Origin: a bacterium
Lineage (GTDB): Bacteria > Armatimonadota > Chthonomonadetes > Chthonomonadales > JAMCWF01
Assembly: GCA_021842405.1 (NCBI GenBank)
Contig: JAKBZR010000020.1
Location: 1-42,799, forward strand
Length of the DNA stretch: 42,799 bases
Reading direction: 5' to 3'
Positions 35,932-42,799 of this stretch are shown in pieces. The notes beneath the pieces were generated by a model, which saw nothing but the letters and a program-made list of their open reading frames with translations, was not told the DNA's origin and searched no databases. How positions within the stretch are numbered: position 1 is the stretch's first letter; the number at the start of each line of letters is the position of its first letter. A program made the translations under genes and the position numbers.

Positions 35932-38193
35932 TCAGAGCACCGGCGATTCGTGCATCGCCTTGAGCCTTGTCCAGCGCCGATCCACCTCTTGCTGCAGATC
36001 GGCCACCACATCGGCATATTCCGGCTTCAACAGATGGGCGGAGGCCACACCCATCAGAGGAACCATATCAGTAACGGGGCGCTTTTTGCCGAGCGCTTCC
36101 GGATTATACGTCAAGGTGGTGATGCCATGTACGATTTTCAACAGGGGGAACATACAGGTCTCAACCATCGTGCGGGCGACAATGGGGCCGTCCTCCCCTT
36201 TTGTACCCCAATTTAAGGGACAGGTAGAAAATGCCTTTAGGAAGGCAAAGCCGCCATTTCTAACCGTCTCTTGCGCTTCCCGTGCCTTCATCACCGCATC
36301 CTCATAGTGGCTTTCGCAAACCGTTGCGATGTAAGGGGCATGAGTCCCCCTTAAAATCTCCACCATATCCTTGGAATGAAACGTTTTACCGACCTGTGCT
36401 TTGCCGACCCGGCTGGTCGCCGTCATCATACCCTTAAATCCGGTATAGCAAAGCTGGGCGCCGGTATTGGCGTAGATGTTGTTGTCGTATTCCAGGTAGA
36501 TGAACGGGTGGTTTCGTATCGCGGCGCCGATGAGCTGATCCATCCCGATGTCGCCCGAACCATCACCGCCTACCACGAGAAGCGTCATATCTCGATCCAC
36601 ACGACCGTGCTTTTTCAACCATTCGTAATAGGCGACGATGCCGCTTGCCGTAGAAGAGCCATTGTGAAACAGGTTGTGGGCGTATGGAACTTTAAATGAG
36701 GTGAAGGGAAAGCCGGAACTCGTAATTTCAGCGCAACCGGTATTGTAGACTAAGGCGACTTGTCCATCGATTCCCTTTAAGACCATTTCAAGGTTCAAAA
36801 ATGCGCCGCAACCGGGGCAGGCGGAGGTCTTGTCAATCCGATTCGGCATCTCGGACGCAATCGTCTTCATTACGCTGACATTCATTCGGGCGCCGAGCTT
36901 TTCATTCAGTGAGATGTCGGTCTTTTCCACAATCGGTGCCGGTGCTTTGGGCGGGGTCAGTATCTGCTGCTCCGGATCGCCTTCCCAGTGTCCATAATAG
37001 TCAAAGTCAGCGACCGCTTCACCCTGGTCGGCGCTGAGAGCCTGGTCGTAAAGCTCAACCGCATCATGAAAGCTGAAGTTCAGCCCACCCAGGCCGTATA
37101 CGCGGTTGAGGATTCTGGCTGGATTATGTCTGGCTTGCAACAGCGCGCCAATCTCGTTGGCCAGGTAGGAGCGATAGGCGCCATATTCATCGGCACGATC
37201 GGCCACCATAAGAGTTCGAACCCCACTGAGCGCATCCGCCAACTCATCGGCCGGAAACGGCCGCAGCAGGCTCATCGAAACGAGACCGACCGATCTGCCG
37301 CTGGCCTTGATCCGATCCACCGCATCCTCACTGGCATGGGCGGCCGAGTTTAAAATCAGCATCGCAACCGGTGGATGATCCTCCATCCCCACCGTGCCGA
37401 CCATCGAATAGCGCCGACCGGAGATTTTAGCGTACTCCTGGAAAATGACGGGCAGCAAGCGGTAAGCGTCCTGCATCGCCAAATGAAGCTGATATTTATT
37501 ATTGATTAAATCATCATTCATATAGGCGCCGAAAGTCTTCGGATGATCGAAGTCTATATACAGGTCGCGAGGCGGTTTCGGGCCGATGAAATCCCGCACG
37601 ATACGGTTGTCCGCAAAGATTTGAAACCGTCGAGCGCCATGGCTGGTATGAAACCCATCGTAAGCGACCACACAGGGCAACTGAACCTGTTCGGCCCACT
37701 TCAGCGCAACGATATTCATGTCATAGACTTCTTGGACGCTTTTTGCCAGTAAAATGAGCCATCCCATGCCAAGAATGGACATCAGGTCGGAGTGATCGTT
37801 CTTAATGTTCAGCGGGGCCGAGACGGTTCGGGTCGCCAGATTTAGGACCATCGGAATGCGAAGACCGCTGATGGCCGGAAGCTCCTCCATTTTCAAGAGC
37901 AGCCCCTGGGCGGAAGTAGCATCCACAACCCGAGCTCCCGCCATCGCTCCACCGGCACAAATTGAAATGGCGGCCAATTCACTGGTGGCCGGCACGAAGA
38001 CCATATCCACCTCGCCGCGTGCAACGCGGGCCGATATCTCTTCGCCTACATCGCTGGAAGGGGTGATCGGATAAAAGCCCTCCAGCTCATAACCGATCGC
38101 CGCGATGGCCTCGGCCGCGGCCAGATTTCCACCTCCAATGCATACCTTTTGCTCGATCGCACGATCTATCACCGAATATGCTTTCTCACTCAT
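35932..38193 (-). CDS. 2-oxoacid:ferredoxin oxidoreductase, alpha and beta subunits fused
   Basis: Protein of 753 residues. Residues 1-395 match the alpha (pyrimidine-binding) subunit with YPITPSSDVGEEI near 41 and FVPATSELAAISICAGG near 66. Residues about 440-750 match the beta subunit: Cys459 and Cys462 (ACPGCG), Cys487 (NTGCAEI) and Cys658 for a [4Fe-4S] cluster, and the TPP motif GGDGSGDIG at 542-550 followed by a DNNIYANTG. Pyruvate, ketoisovalerate and indolepyruvate type enzymes share this plan, and the substrate cannot be told. The ATG follows the gamma/delta gene by 33 bases. Reduced ferredoxin from this enzyme could feed RACo. Confidence 0.9.
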   Translation of the reverse strand: MSEKAYSVIDRAIEQKVCIGGGNLAAAEAIAAIGYELEGFYPITPSSDVGEEISARVARGEVDMVFVPATSELAAISICAGGAMAGARVVDATSAQGLLLKMEELPAISGLRIPMVLNLATRTVSAPLNIKNDHSDLMSILGMGWLILLAKSVQEVYDMNIVALKWAEQVQLPCVVAYDGFHTSHGARRFQIFADNRIVRDFIGPKPPRDLYIDFDHPKTFGAYMNDDLINNKYQLHLAMQDAYRLLPVIFQEYAKISGRRYSMVGTVGMEDHPPVAMLILNSAAHASEDAVDRIKASGRSVGLVSMSLLRPFPADELADALSGVRTLMVADRADEYGAYRSYLANEIGALLQARHNPARILNRVYGLGGLNFSFHDAVELYDQALSADQGEAVADFDYYGHWEGDPEQQILTPPKAPAPIVEKTDISLNEKLGARMNVSVMKTIASEMPNRIDKTSACPGCGAFLNLEMVLKGIDGQVALVYNTGCAEITSSGFPFTSFKVPYAHNLFHNGSSTASGIVAYYEWLKKHGRVDRDMTLLVVGGDGSGDIGMDQLIGAAIRNHPFIYLEYDNNIYANTGAQLCYTGFKGMMTATSRVGKAQVGKTFHSKDMVEILRGTHAPYIATVCESHYEDAVMKAREAQETVRNGGFAFLKAFSTCPLNWGTKGEDGPIVARTMVETCMFPLLKIVHGITTLTYNPEALGKKRPVTDMVPLMGVASAHLLKPEYADVVADLQQEVDRRWTRLKAMHESPVL

Positions 38194-38226
38194 TGAAATC
38201 CTCCAAAACGAAAAGCGCCCTTACTT

Positions 38227-39231
38227 TCAGGACGCCTTTCGTATGTTCTTGTATGATGCCGCTTCGTTTGCAAGGACGACCTCGGCATAATCGGCTTCCA
38301 ACACCTTGGTGAGCGCCTTGCCGTTTTTTGTATCCGGGCAGACCATCACGCATCGGTTGCAACCCTTGCAATAATCGTAGTCAATTCCCATCATCTTACC
38401 GTTCGCAAAGACGATGGAGCCCGGATCGCTGCATGCGTAGTAACATTTCACGCAATGGATGCATGCATCCGGGTTGAATAGCGGCATCTGACCGGTGCGC
38501 GAGGCTCCATGTGTTTTGCCATAGGAGCTGTTCAAGGCGTTGATCAACACGCCGCCCGGTCGCTGTGTCAAGTAACCAATCACTCCACCTTGTGGCTTAG
38601 AGTAAGGCAGATGCTTATACTTGCCATCATAGGGAAAATCTTGAAATTGAGCGGAGGTGATCCCTTCGTAAGCCTTCAAGTTTGCTTCCGACACCTTCGG
38701 CCAGGTGGCAGACAGCATTTCACGGGCCGCCTGATCGGGAAAGCCGAGCACTTGTATCAACAACCCGAACACCGGGATGTTGATCCGCGACCTCGCCTCC
38801 GCTGCGATACGGGTCGCGTCCAAGCAGATGATCTTGCCGTCAGCGAGTTGTAAACGATCGCGAATTGCGGCCGGGTTCTCGGTCGTATTGACGATCACGG
38901 TGGCCTTGGGCTGAAGTCCCACATTCAGGCGCATCGGCTCGATGAGCTGCTCTCGCATAATCGCCAGAATGTGGGGAGTGGAAAGTGTTCCGCTCGTGCG
39001 GACCGGCCTGCCTAACTTGCAGAGCCGAATTGAAACATCGGTCGGGGTTCCTTTTTTTTCTGAACCGTACTGCGCATCAAATGCGCCATCCAAATCGAGC
39101 TTGTCAACCGCGATTTTGAAGAGGAGCTTTCCGATTGTATTGGCGCCGTCACCACCCAATGCGACCAGCTTGACATTGCAATACCCCAGCTCGTCCTCAT
39201 AACAGAGATCGAATTCTTCTTCGGTTTTCAT
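38227..39231 (-). CDS. 2-oxoacid:ferredoxin oxidoreductase, gamma and delta subunits fused
   Basis: Protein of 334 residues. Residues 1-190 form the gamma domain (VALGGDGANTIGKLLFKIAV, then YGSEKKGTPTDVSIRL). Residues about 245-315 hold two [4Fe-4S] ferredoxin motifs with all eight Cys: CIHCVKCYYAC and CKGCNRCVMVC. Together with the next gene it completes the four-subunit enzyme in two chains. It is the first gene of the run. Upstream are a palindromic operator-like site and a possible promoter at 39340-39380. The Shine-Dalgarno is weak (AGGT about 10 bases before the ATG). Confidence 0.9.
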   Translation of the reverse strand: MKTEEEFDLCYEDELGYCNVKLVALGGDGANTIGKLLFKIAVDKLDLDGAFDAQYGSEKKGTPTDVSIRLCKLGRPVRTSGTLSTPHILAIMREQLIEPMRLNVGLQPKATVIVNTTENPAAIRDRLQLADGKIICLDATRIAAEARSRINIPVFGLLIQVLGFPDQAAREMLSATWPKVSEANLKAYEGITSAQFQDFPYDGKYKHLPYSKPQGGVIGYLTQRPGGVLINALNSSYGKTHGASRTGQMPLFNPDACIHCVKCYYACSDPGSIVFANGKMMGIDYDYCKGCNRCVMVCPDTKNGKALTKVLEADYAEVVLANEAASYKNIRKAS

Positions 39232-39324
39232 TCATGATGTACCTATCAGCCCGGTATTACCATACGCGAGCCATCCCTTTCAACCGTCACGCTTTATTCT
39301 ACATCCACAGTTGCAAACGCGATC

Positions 39325-39348
39325 TAATCTATTAGTACTAATAGATTA
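39325..39348. promoter_or_regulatory. perfect 24-bp palindrome, probable operator of the methyl-transfer operon
   Basis: TAATCTATTAGT is followed immediately by its exact reverse complement, giving 24 bp of perfect dyad symmetry centred on GTAC. It lies about 95 bases upstream of the first gene, in the only long gap in the run. It is AT-rich, has no loop and no T-tract, so it fits a dimeric repressor or activator site better than a terminator. Confidence 0.7.
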
Positions 39349-39352
39349 TTAC

Positions 39353-39365
39353 TTTAGTACCAATA
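39353..39365. promoter_or_regulatory. second, imperfect operator-like site
   Basis: TTTAGTACCAATA repeats the core of the palindrome (ATTAGTACTAATA), with the GTAC centres exactly 22 bp apart, about two helical turns. On the minus strand TTGTCA (39377-39372) and TAATAA lie 17 bases apart around this site, a moderate promoter candidate that a protein bound here would cover. Confidence 0.55.
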
Positions 39366-39421
39366 TGCTGACAAATATACCCTTCATCCCCTATCGAGAG
39401 CAACCATTCCCCTCCCCGAAA

Positions 39422-42400
39422 TCATCTCCAGCGCACGCTAAGCCGATCACCCTCTTTTAAGATTATCGGTTCGCTGAACCGAAGCGCAGTCCACTCTCCA
39501 GCCTTGGCAGCGGTCACCGGAACCAGTTTACCGTTCAGCAGCACCCGATACCTTACACCGGTATGCCCAACGCTAGCCCTCACCGAACGCAGTGGAAGCT
39601 GGCCATCCATGATTTCAATCGTCTGGGCGGTGGTGCTCTGCATAAGGACGCCCCAACATACCGGCGTCGTAAATACCGAGCGGTGAGCGGTTGGCGCCAC
39701 ACGCGGTGAGAAGGCAATCCAGCCCTCCGGCGCGCTGTATTGAAACCCCTGAATGGCCATCAATACCGTCCAGACGCTCATCGGCCGAAAGTAGTGGTTG
39801 CCGCACTCGAAATGGTTCCAAGGCCTGCCCATCTTTAAATAGCGGTCTTGGACCTCGCGGACAACTTGCAGCCCCTGCTCCACCATACCGTTATATATCA
39901 TATTGGAGGCCAGCGCGTACTCCACCCCGCTCCAAACGGCCGACCATTGGCCGCCGCGCGGCAGCGCTTCAGCCGGATTGGGCCACCATCCGTTGATGAT
40001 GCTGCCGTTCTGACGATTGCGGGTGTAGATGGTGTTCAGAGTTGAAAGCAGTCGCTCTTTGGGATAAGGGCCGCCCAAGCCGGGATGCAGCGAGGCATAC
40101 CAAACCGCATCGGTCGCCGCCGCTAAGCTGGCATGATCCCTTTTACCTGTCTTGGAATCGTAGTAAAGGTCGTAATATTGGCCGTTCCACAGCTCTTTTT
40201 GAAAATTCGGCTGCGCCTTATGGTACCTTTCGCTAAAGATATCCGCTTGTGCGGTCTGACCCAGCGCCTTCCCCATCTCAACCGCCGCTCGCAGCGCGGT
40301 CAAATAAAGCGATGAGACATAAACCGAAGTCCCGTACATAGGCCAGCCATCATAGGTTTGATCGGCGCCGGTGTCATCGGGAAGGCCATCCCCATCGGTG
40401 TCGCGACGGCTCATATCATTCAGCGCCGCCACCACGTGGGGCCAGTGGAATTGCAAGAATTGGCGATCGCCGATCCATTGCCAATCCCGATAGGCCATCA
40501 AAACGTACTGCGACATCATATCAATCCGATAGTAGCCATCCGGATGATCAAACGTGGCCGGGAAAAAGTGGGGTATGTCGCCGTTGGACGCCTGATGGTC
40601 AACGGTTATATGAATTTCACTGCGCTCCAGCTCGGGAAAGAGGACGGTGATCATATTGGAGCCGTAGTAGCTCACATCCGTCGTTTGCAGGCCGCAGCAG
40701 CCCTCGCCCTCCCATACACCAAACTTCCCGTCCTTATCCCACCAGGAATCCTTGGACATTGTGGTCAGTTGGGCATTGATCGCGTCCAGTATTTTCCGCT
40801 CGACGCTGGCCGAGTAAAATTCGCGGCGAAACCGATCGGTTTTTCGGTGCAGATCGGGCAAGCGCGCAATGACGTAGTCGGCGACTCCATCCGCATCCTT
40901 AAACCAGTTCGAATACATATGCCCGATCTGATTCCGATCGGCATCGAGGTGATTGGGAAAGTGCCAGGTTAGAACAAAAGTAACTTTACCGCTTTTGTTC
41001 GGCTCCAGATGCAAGCGCTGGGTAACGGCCGCATTGCGCGCAGCGCTGCCCGAGTCCAGCGTGCCCTCCGGCTCCAGCTTGCCGTCTTGGTTGAAATCGG
41101 CCCAGAACTCCTCGAAATCGTTCCACGCCACGCGATATGCCCCGCGCCCCAATCCGGTTAAGGTCATCGTGCCGAACGATTGCCAGGTAGCCGGCATGTG
41201 ATTGGGCTGGAGGTAGCTGGAACGAGATACATAAGCGACCATCGTTCGATAAAAGCTGTCCACCCGGTCGAGCGTCGGCGGCCACCCGCCCCACACCGAT
41301 GAGGCGTAAACCAGCGTTCGTCCTTTTCCATAGTGGCCAGCAACCACCAGCGGCTGCCCGGCGAATCCGCTTGCGATGACGACGCCGTCCGGTTTCACAC
41401 CGGCGATCAGGTTATAGCCGTTAATGGAGGGTAGGGTCAGGTTACCGAATACCTCTTGAGCCAGCTCGCCCTTTACCTTTGAGATGCTGGTCGCCTGGTT
41501 AACCGCGTCGAACCGGTTTAGGAAATTAACGGGCAGAATGCTTTCCAAAATCGAGCCGTTCATGTGTCCCCAGCGATCGCTCGAATAGCCGTAAAAGGCA
41601 TCCCAGCCGCCGGAGTAGATCAGCCCCATTCCGGCATTGACCGCCTCTTGCAGAATCTTCATATTGGCGTCGCCCAGCGTGTCACGCGCGTGAGTGATTT
41701 CGCCGACCCAAGCGCAATCGAACCGACGCGCCAGCTCCTCGCCGTTATCGGCCGGCAGCCTAATCCCATCGGGCCCCTCGCCGGTCGCCCAGGTCACCTT
41801 GAGCCCGCTTACTCCGTCGAAGGCGCTGGCAAAGCCGCCATGCACCCGATCGGAGACGAGCAGCAAGCGTATCGGCTTGGACATCGAGGGCGGCTTTCCC
41901 CCGCTTAATGCTTCCATTGCGACCCGAATCCCTTTAGACGTAGCGCCTTTGCGGTTGCGAGTGCCCCGAAAATTCAGGTCATAGCCGGCGCCATTTCGCT
42001 GGCTGGCCAATAACGAAACCTCCACTGCTGTCGGGTTCGGATTATGAACAATAAAAGTAAAAATGGCGCAGGGCAGCGCGGAATCCTTCTCATCGAGTGG
42101 GATGAAGGGCGTCCAGGCATCCAAATGAATATTCACCGGCAGGTTGGGATCGGCATAATCGAGCATTGCGAAGGGGTGCTCGCCGACATACCCGATCTCA
42201 CTCACACCCTGGGCCAATCCTCTTGAATTCAATTGCAATAGCCGGGAGATGGTCTCCGCACCGGCATTGACCCACACGGCGAACAGTGAATCCTCAAGCC
42301 GCAGCTTTGAAGCCCAATCATTGAAGATTTGCCACTCATAAAAGGTTCCGTCGGCGCGCAGCTCCACCGTGCCGGCGCCGATCCCACCCAGCGGGATGCC

Positions 42401-42544
42401 GGAGTTCATGGGAGGATTGGCCCCAATGACGGTTTGATCCCCCTGAGCCGGCTTATCGCTCGTCATCGAGTAGCCGGCCGCGCCGATGGCTGCGGTAACG
42501 GCAATGGTCTTCACGAATTCACGTCGCGAAATTTCACCTGTCAA
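39422..42544 (-). CDS. GH116-family glycosidase with an inserted GATase1-like domain
   Basis: Exported protein of 1040 residues with a Tat-like signal (SRREF and a hydrophobic run). The N-terminal beta domain starts at about 40 (NSGIPLGGIGAGTVELRADG), the GH116 signature. Residues about 222-435 are a foreign block resembling class I glutamine amidotransferase-like proteins (RLLLVSDRVHGGFASAF, then GMGLIYSGGWDAF and ESILPVNF). The beta domain resumes near 450, followed by the (alpha/alpha)6 catalytic domain from about 575. By alignment with known GH116 enzymes, E612 in VWEGEG fits the nucleophile and D732 in QTYDGWPMYG fits the acid/base. The TTG start has GGAGG 7 bases upstream. Beta-glucosidase or beta-xylosidase activity is likely. 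Confidence 0.88.
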   Translation of the reverse strand: MTGEISRREFVKTIAVTAAIGAAGYSMTSDKPAQGDQTVIGANPPMNSGIPLGGIGAGTVELRADGTFYEWQIFNDWASKLRLEDSLFAVWVNAGAETISRLLQLNSRGLAQGVSEIGYVGEHPFAMLDYADPNLPVNIHLDAWTPFIPLDEKDSALPCAIFTFIVHNPNPTAVEVSLLASQRNGAGYDLNFRGTRNRKGATSKGIRVAMEALSGGKPPSMSKPIRLLLVSDRVHGGFASAFDGVSGLKVTWATGEGPDGIRLPADNGEELARRFDCAWVGEITHARDTLGDANMKILQEAVNAGMGLIYSGGWDAFYGYSSDRWGHMNGSILESILPVNFLNRFDAVNQATSISKVKGELAQEVFGNLTLPSINGYNLIAGVKPDGVVIASGFAGQPLVVAGHYGKGRTLVYASSVWGGWPPTLDRVDSFYRTMVAYVSRSSYLQPNHMPATWQSFGTMTLTGLGRGAYRVAWNDFEEFWADFNQDGKLEPEGTLDSGSAARNAAVTQRLHLEPNKSGKVTFVLTWHFPNHLDADRNQIGHMYSNWFKDADGVADYVIARLPDLHRKTDRFRREFYSASVERKILDAINAQLTTMSKDSWWDKDGKFGVWEGEGCCGLQTTDVSYYGSNMITVLFPELERSEIHITVDHQASNGDIPHFFPATFDHPDGYYRIDMMSQYVLMAYRDWQWIGDRQFLQFHWPHVVAALNDMSRRDTDGDGLPDDTGADQTYDGWPMYGTSVYVSSLYLTALRAAVEMGKALGQTAQADIFSERYHKAQPNFQKELWNGQYYDLYYDSKTGKRDHASLAAATDAVWYASLHPGLGGPYPKERLLSTLNTIYTRNRQNGSIINGWWPNPAEALPRGGQWSAVWSGVEYALASNMIYNGMVEQGLQVVREVQDRYLKMGRPWNHFECGNHYFRPMSVWTVLMAIQGFQYSAPEGWIAFSPRVAPTAHRSVFTTPVCWGVLMQSTTAQTIEIMDGQLPLRSVRASVGHTGVRYRVLLNGKLVPVTAAKAGEWTALRFSEPIILKEGDRLSVRWR

Positions 42545-42660
42545 GTCTTTCCCTCCATACGCTGAAGTAATTTTGTTATTGGTTGCCAGCCCGCCTAACG
42601 CAGCTTAAATTAACCGGATAATATAAGTATCTTAAACCACACCCTCCGCTTTTCCTGCCT

Positions 42661-42689
42661 CATATACAGGACTAAACGATTAATTCCAA
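42661..42689 (-). promoter_or_regulatory. sigma70 promoter candidate of the GH116 gene
   Basis: On the minus strand TTGGAA (42689-42684) and TATATG (42666-42661) are spaced by 17 bases. Transcription would start near 42654, about 110 bases before the TTG start. Confidence 0.5.
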
Positions 42690-42727
42690 TACGCCATAAC
42701 TTGATTGCGCGGTTAAATTCATGAATG

Positions 42728-42799
42728 AGTTCAGTTCTGTGGGAATCATTTACGACCATATTGGATGCACCCCCACCCTAACCCTCCCCCGTAAACGGG
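42728..42799 (+). repeat. MITE-like element copy D, truncated by the window end
   Basis: Begins AGTTCAGTTCTGTGGGAATC and continues through the ACGACCATATTGGATGCACC part and the first half of the CCCTCCCCCGT hairpin before the window ends. It is nearly identical to copy C read on the opposite strand, including GAATG just before AGTTCAG. Confidence 0.9.

Overview
The window reads as a chromosomal piece from a bacterium with two membranes. Several lipoproteins with clear lipoboxes, two LolA-fold proteins and a diaminopimelate pathway enzyme (DapL) point that way. Coding is dense and the genes look vertically inherited. TTG starts with good Shine-Dalgarno sites are frequent. The mix of DapL, a TIGR03790-type protein, GH116, GH130 and many UroD-family methyltransferases suggests an uncultured environmental lineage, perhaps Armatimonadota-like. 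That placement is inference only.

Layout. Positions 1-5618 hold a DUF4382-type lipoprotein (minus), a strong sigma70 promoter driving an HTH/TPR regulator that is translationally coupled to a lipoprotein (plus), and an alpha/beta hydrolase that has lost its whole catalytic triad (plus). Positions 5609-7650 hold a TIGR03790-type secreted protein and a poorly coding stretch. From 20428 down to 7718 eleven minus-strand genes run together: dapL, hflX, a polysaccharide deacetylase, a Met/Pro/Gly-rich secreted protein, dnaG, rpoD, a DUF2892 membrane protein, an AcuC-like deacetylase, a BsuPI lipoprotein, a GH130 enzyme and a zinc-type MDR oxidoreductase. Positions 20634-25157 hold a plus-strand pair of LolA-fold proteins, a GT-C membrane glycosyltransferase and a bacterial translin-family protein.

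The most interesting region is 39231 down to 25471, ten minus-strand genes that look like one corrinoid methyl-transfer system. In transcription order they are a gamma/delta-fused and an alpha/beta-fused 2-oxoacid:ferredoxin oxidoreductase, a DUF1638 protein, a UroD-family protein, MtaB (methanol:corrinoid methyltransferase with its full Zn site), an MtaA-like domain fused to a corrinoid-binding domain, a second MtaA-like protein, a stand-alone MtaC-like corrinoid protein, a RACo-type reductive activator and a fourth UroD-family protein. The likely logic is that MtaB methylates a corrinoid protein from methanol, MtaA-like proteins pass the methyl group to an acceptor (tetrahydrofolate is the expected one in bacteria), RACo repairs oxidised Co(II), and the oxidoreductase exchanges low-potential electrons or fixes carbon. 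A perfect 24-bp palindrome, with a related half-matching site exactly 22 bp away, sits in front of the first gene and is probably an operator. Upstream lies a large GH116 enzyme with an inserted amidotransferase-like domain.

A dispersed, MITE-like element of about 196 bp occurs five times. Three copies are complete (4409, 25237, 34892) and two are cut by the window ends. Each has inverted ends beginning AGTTCAG and two GC-rich hairpins whose G-rich strands fit the G-quadruplex pattern. One copy sits inside the methyl-transfer operon and one at its end. No rRNA, tRNA, CRISPR array, transposase or phage gene was seen.
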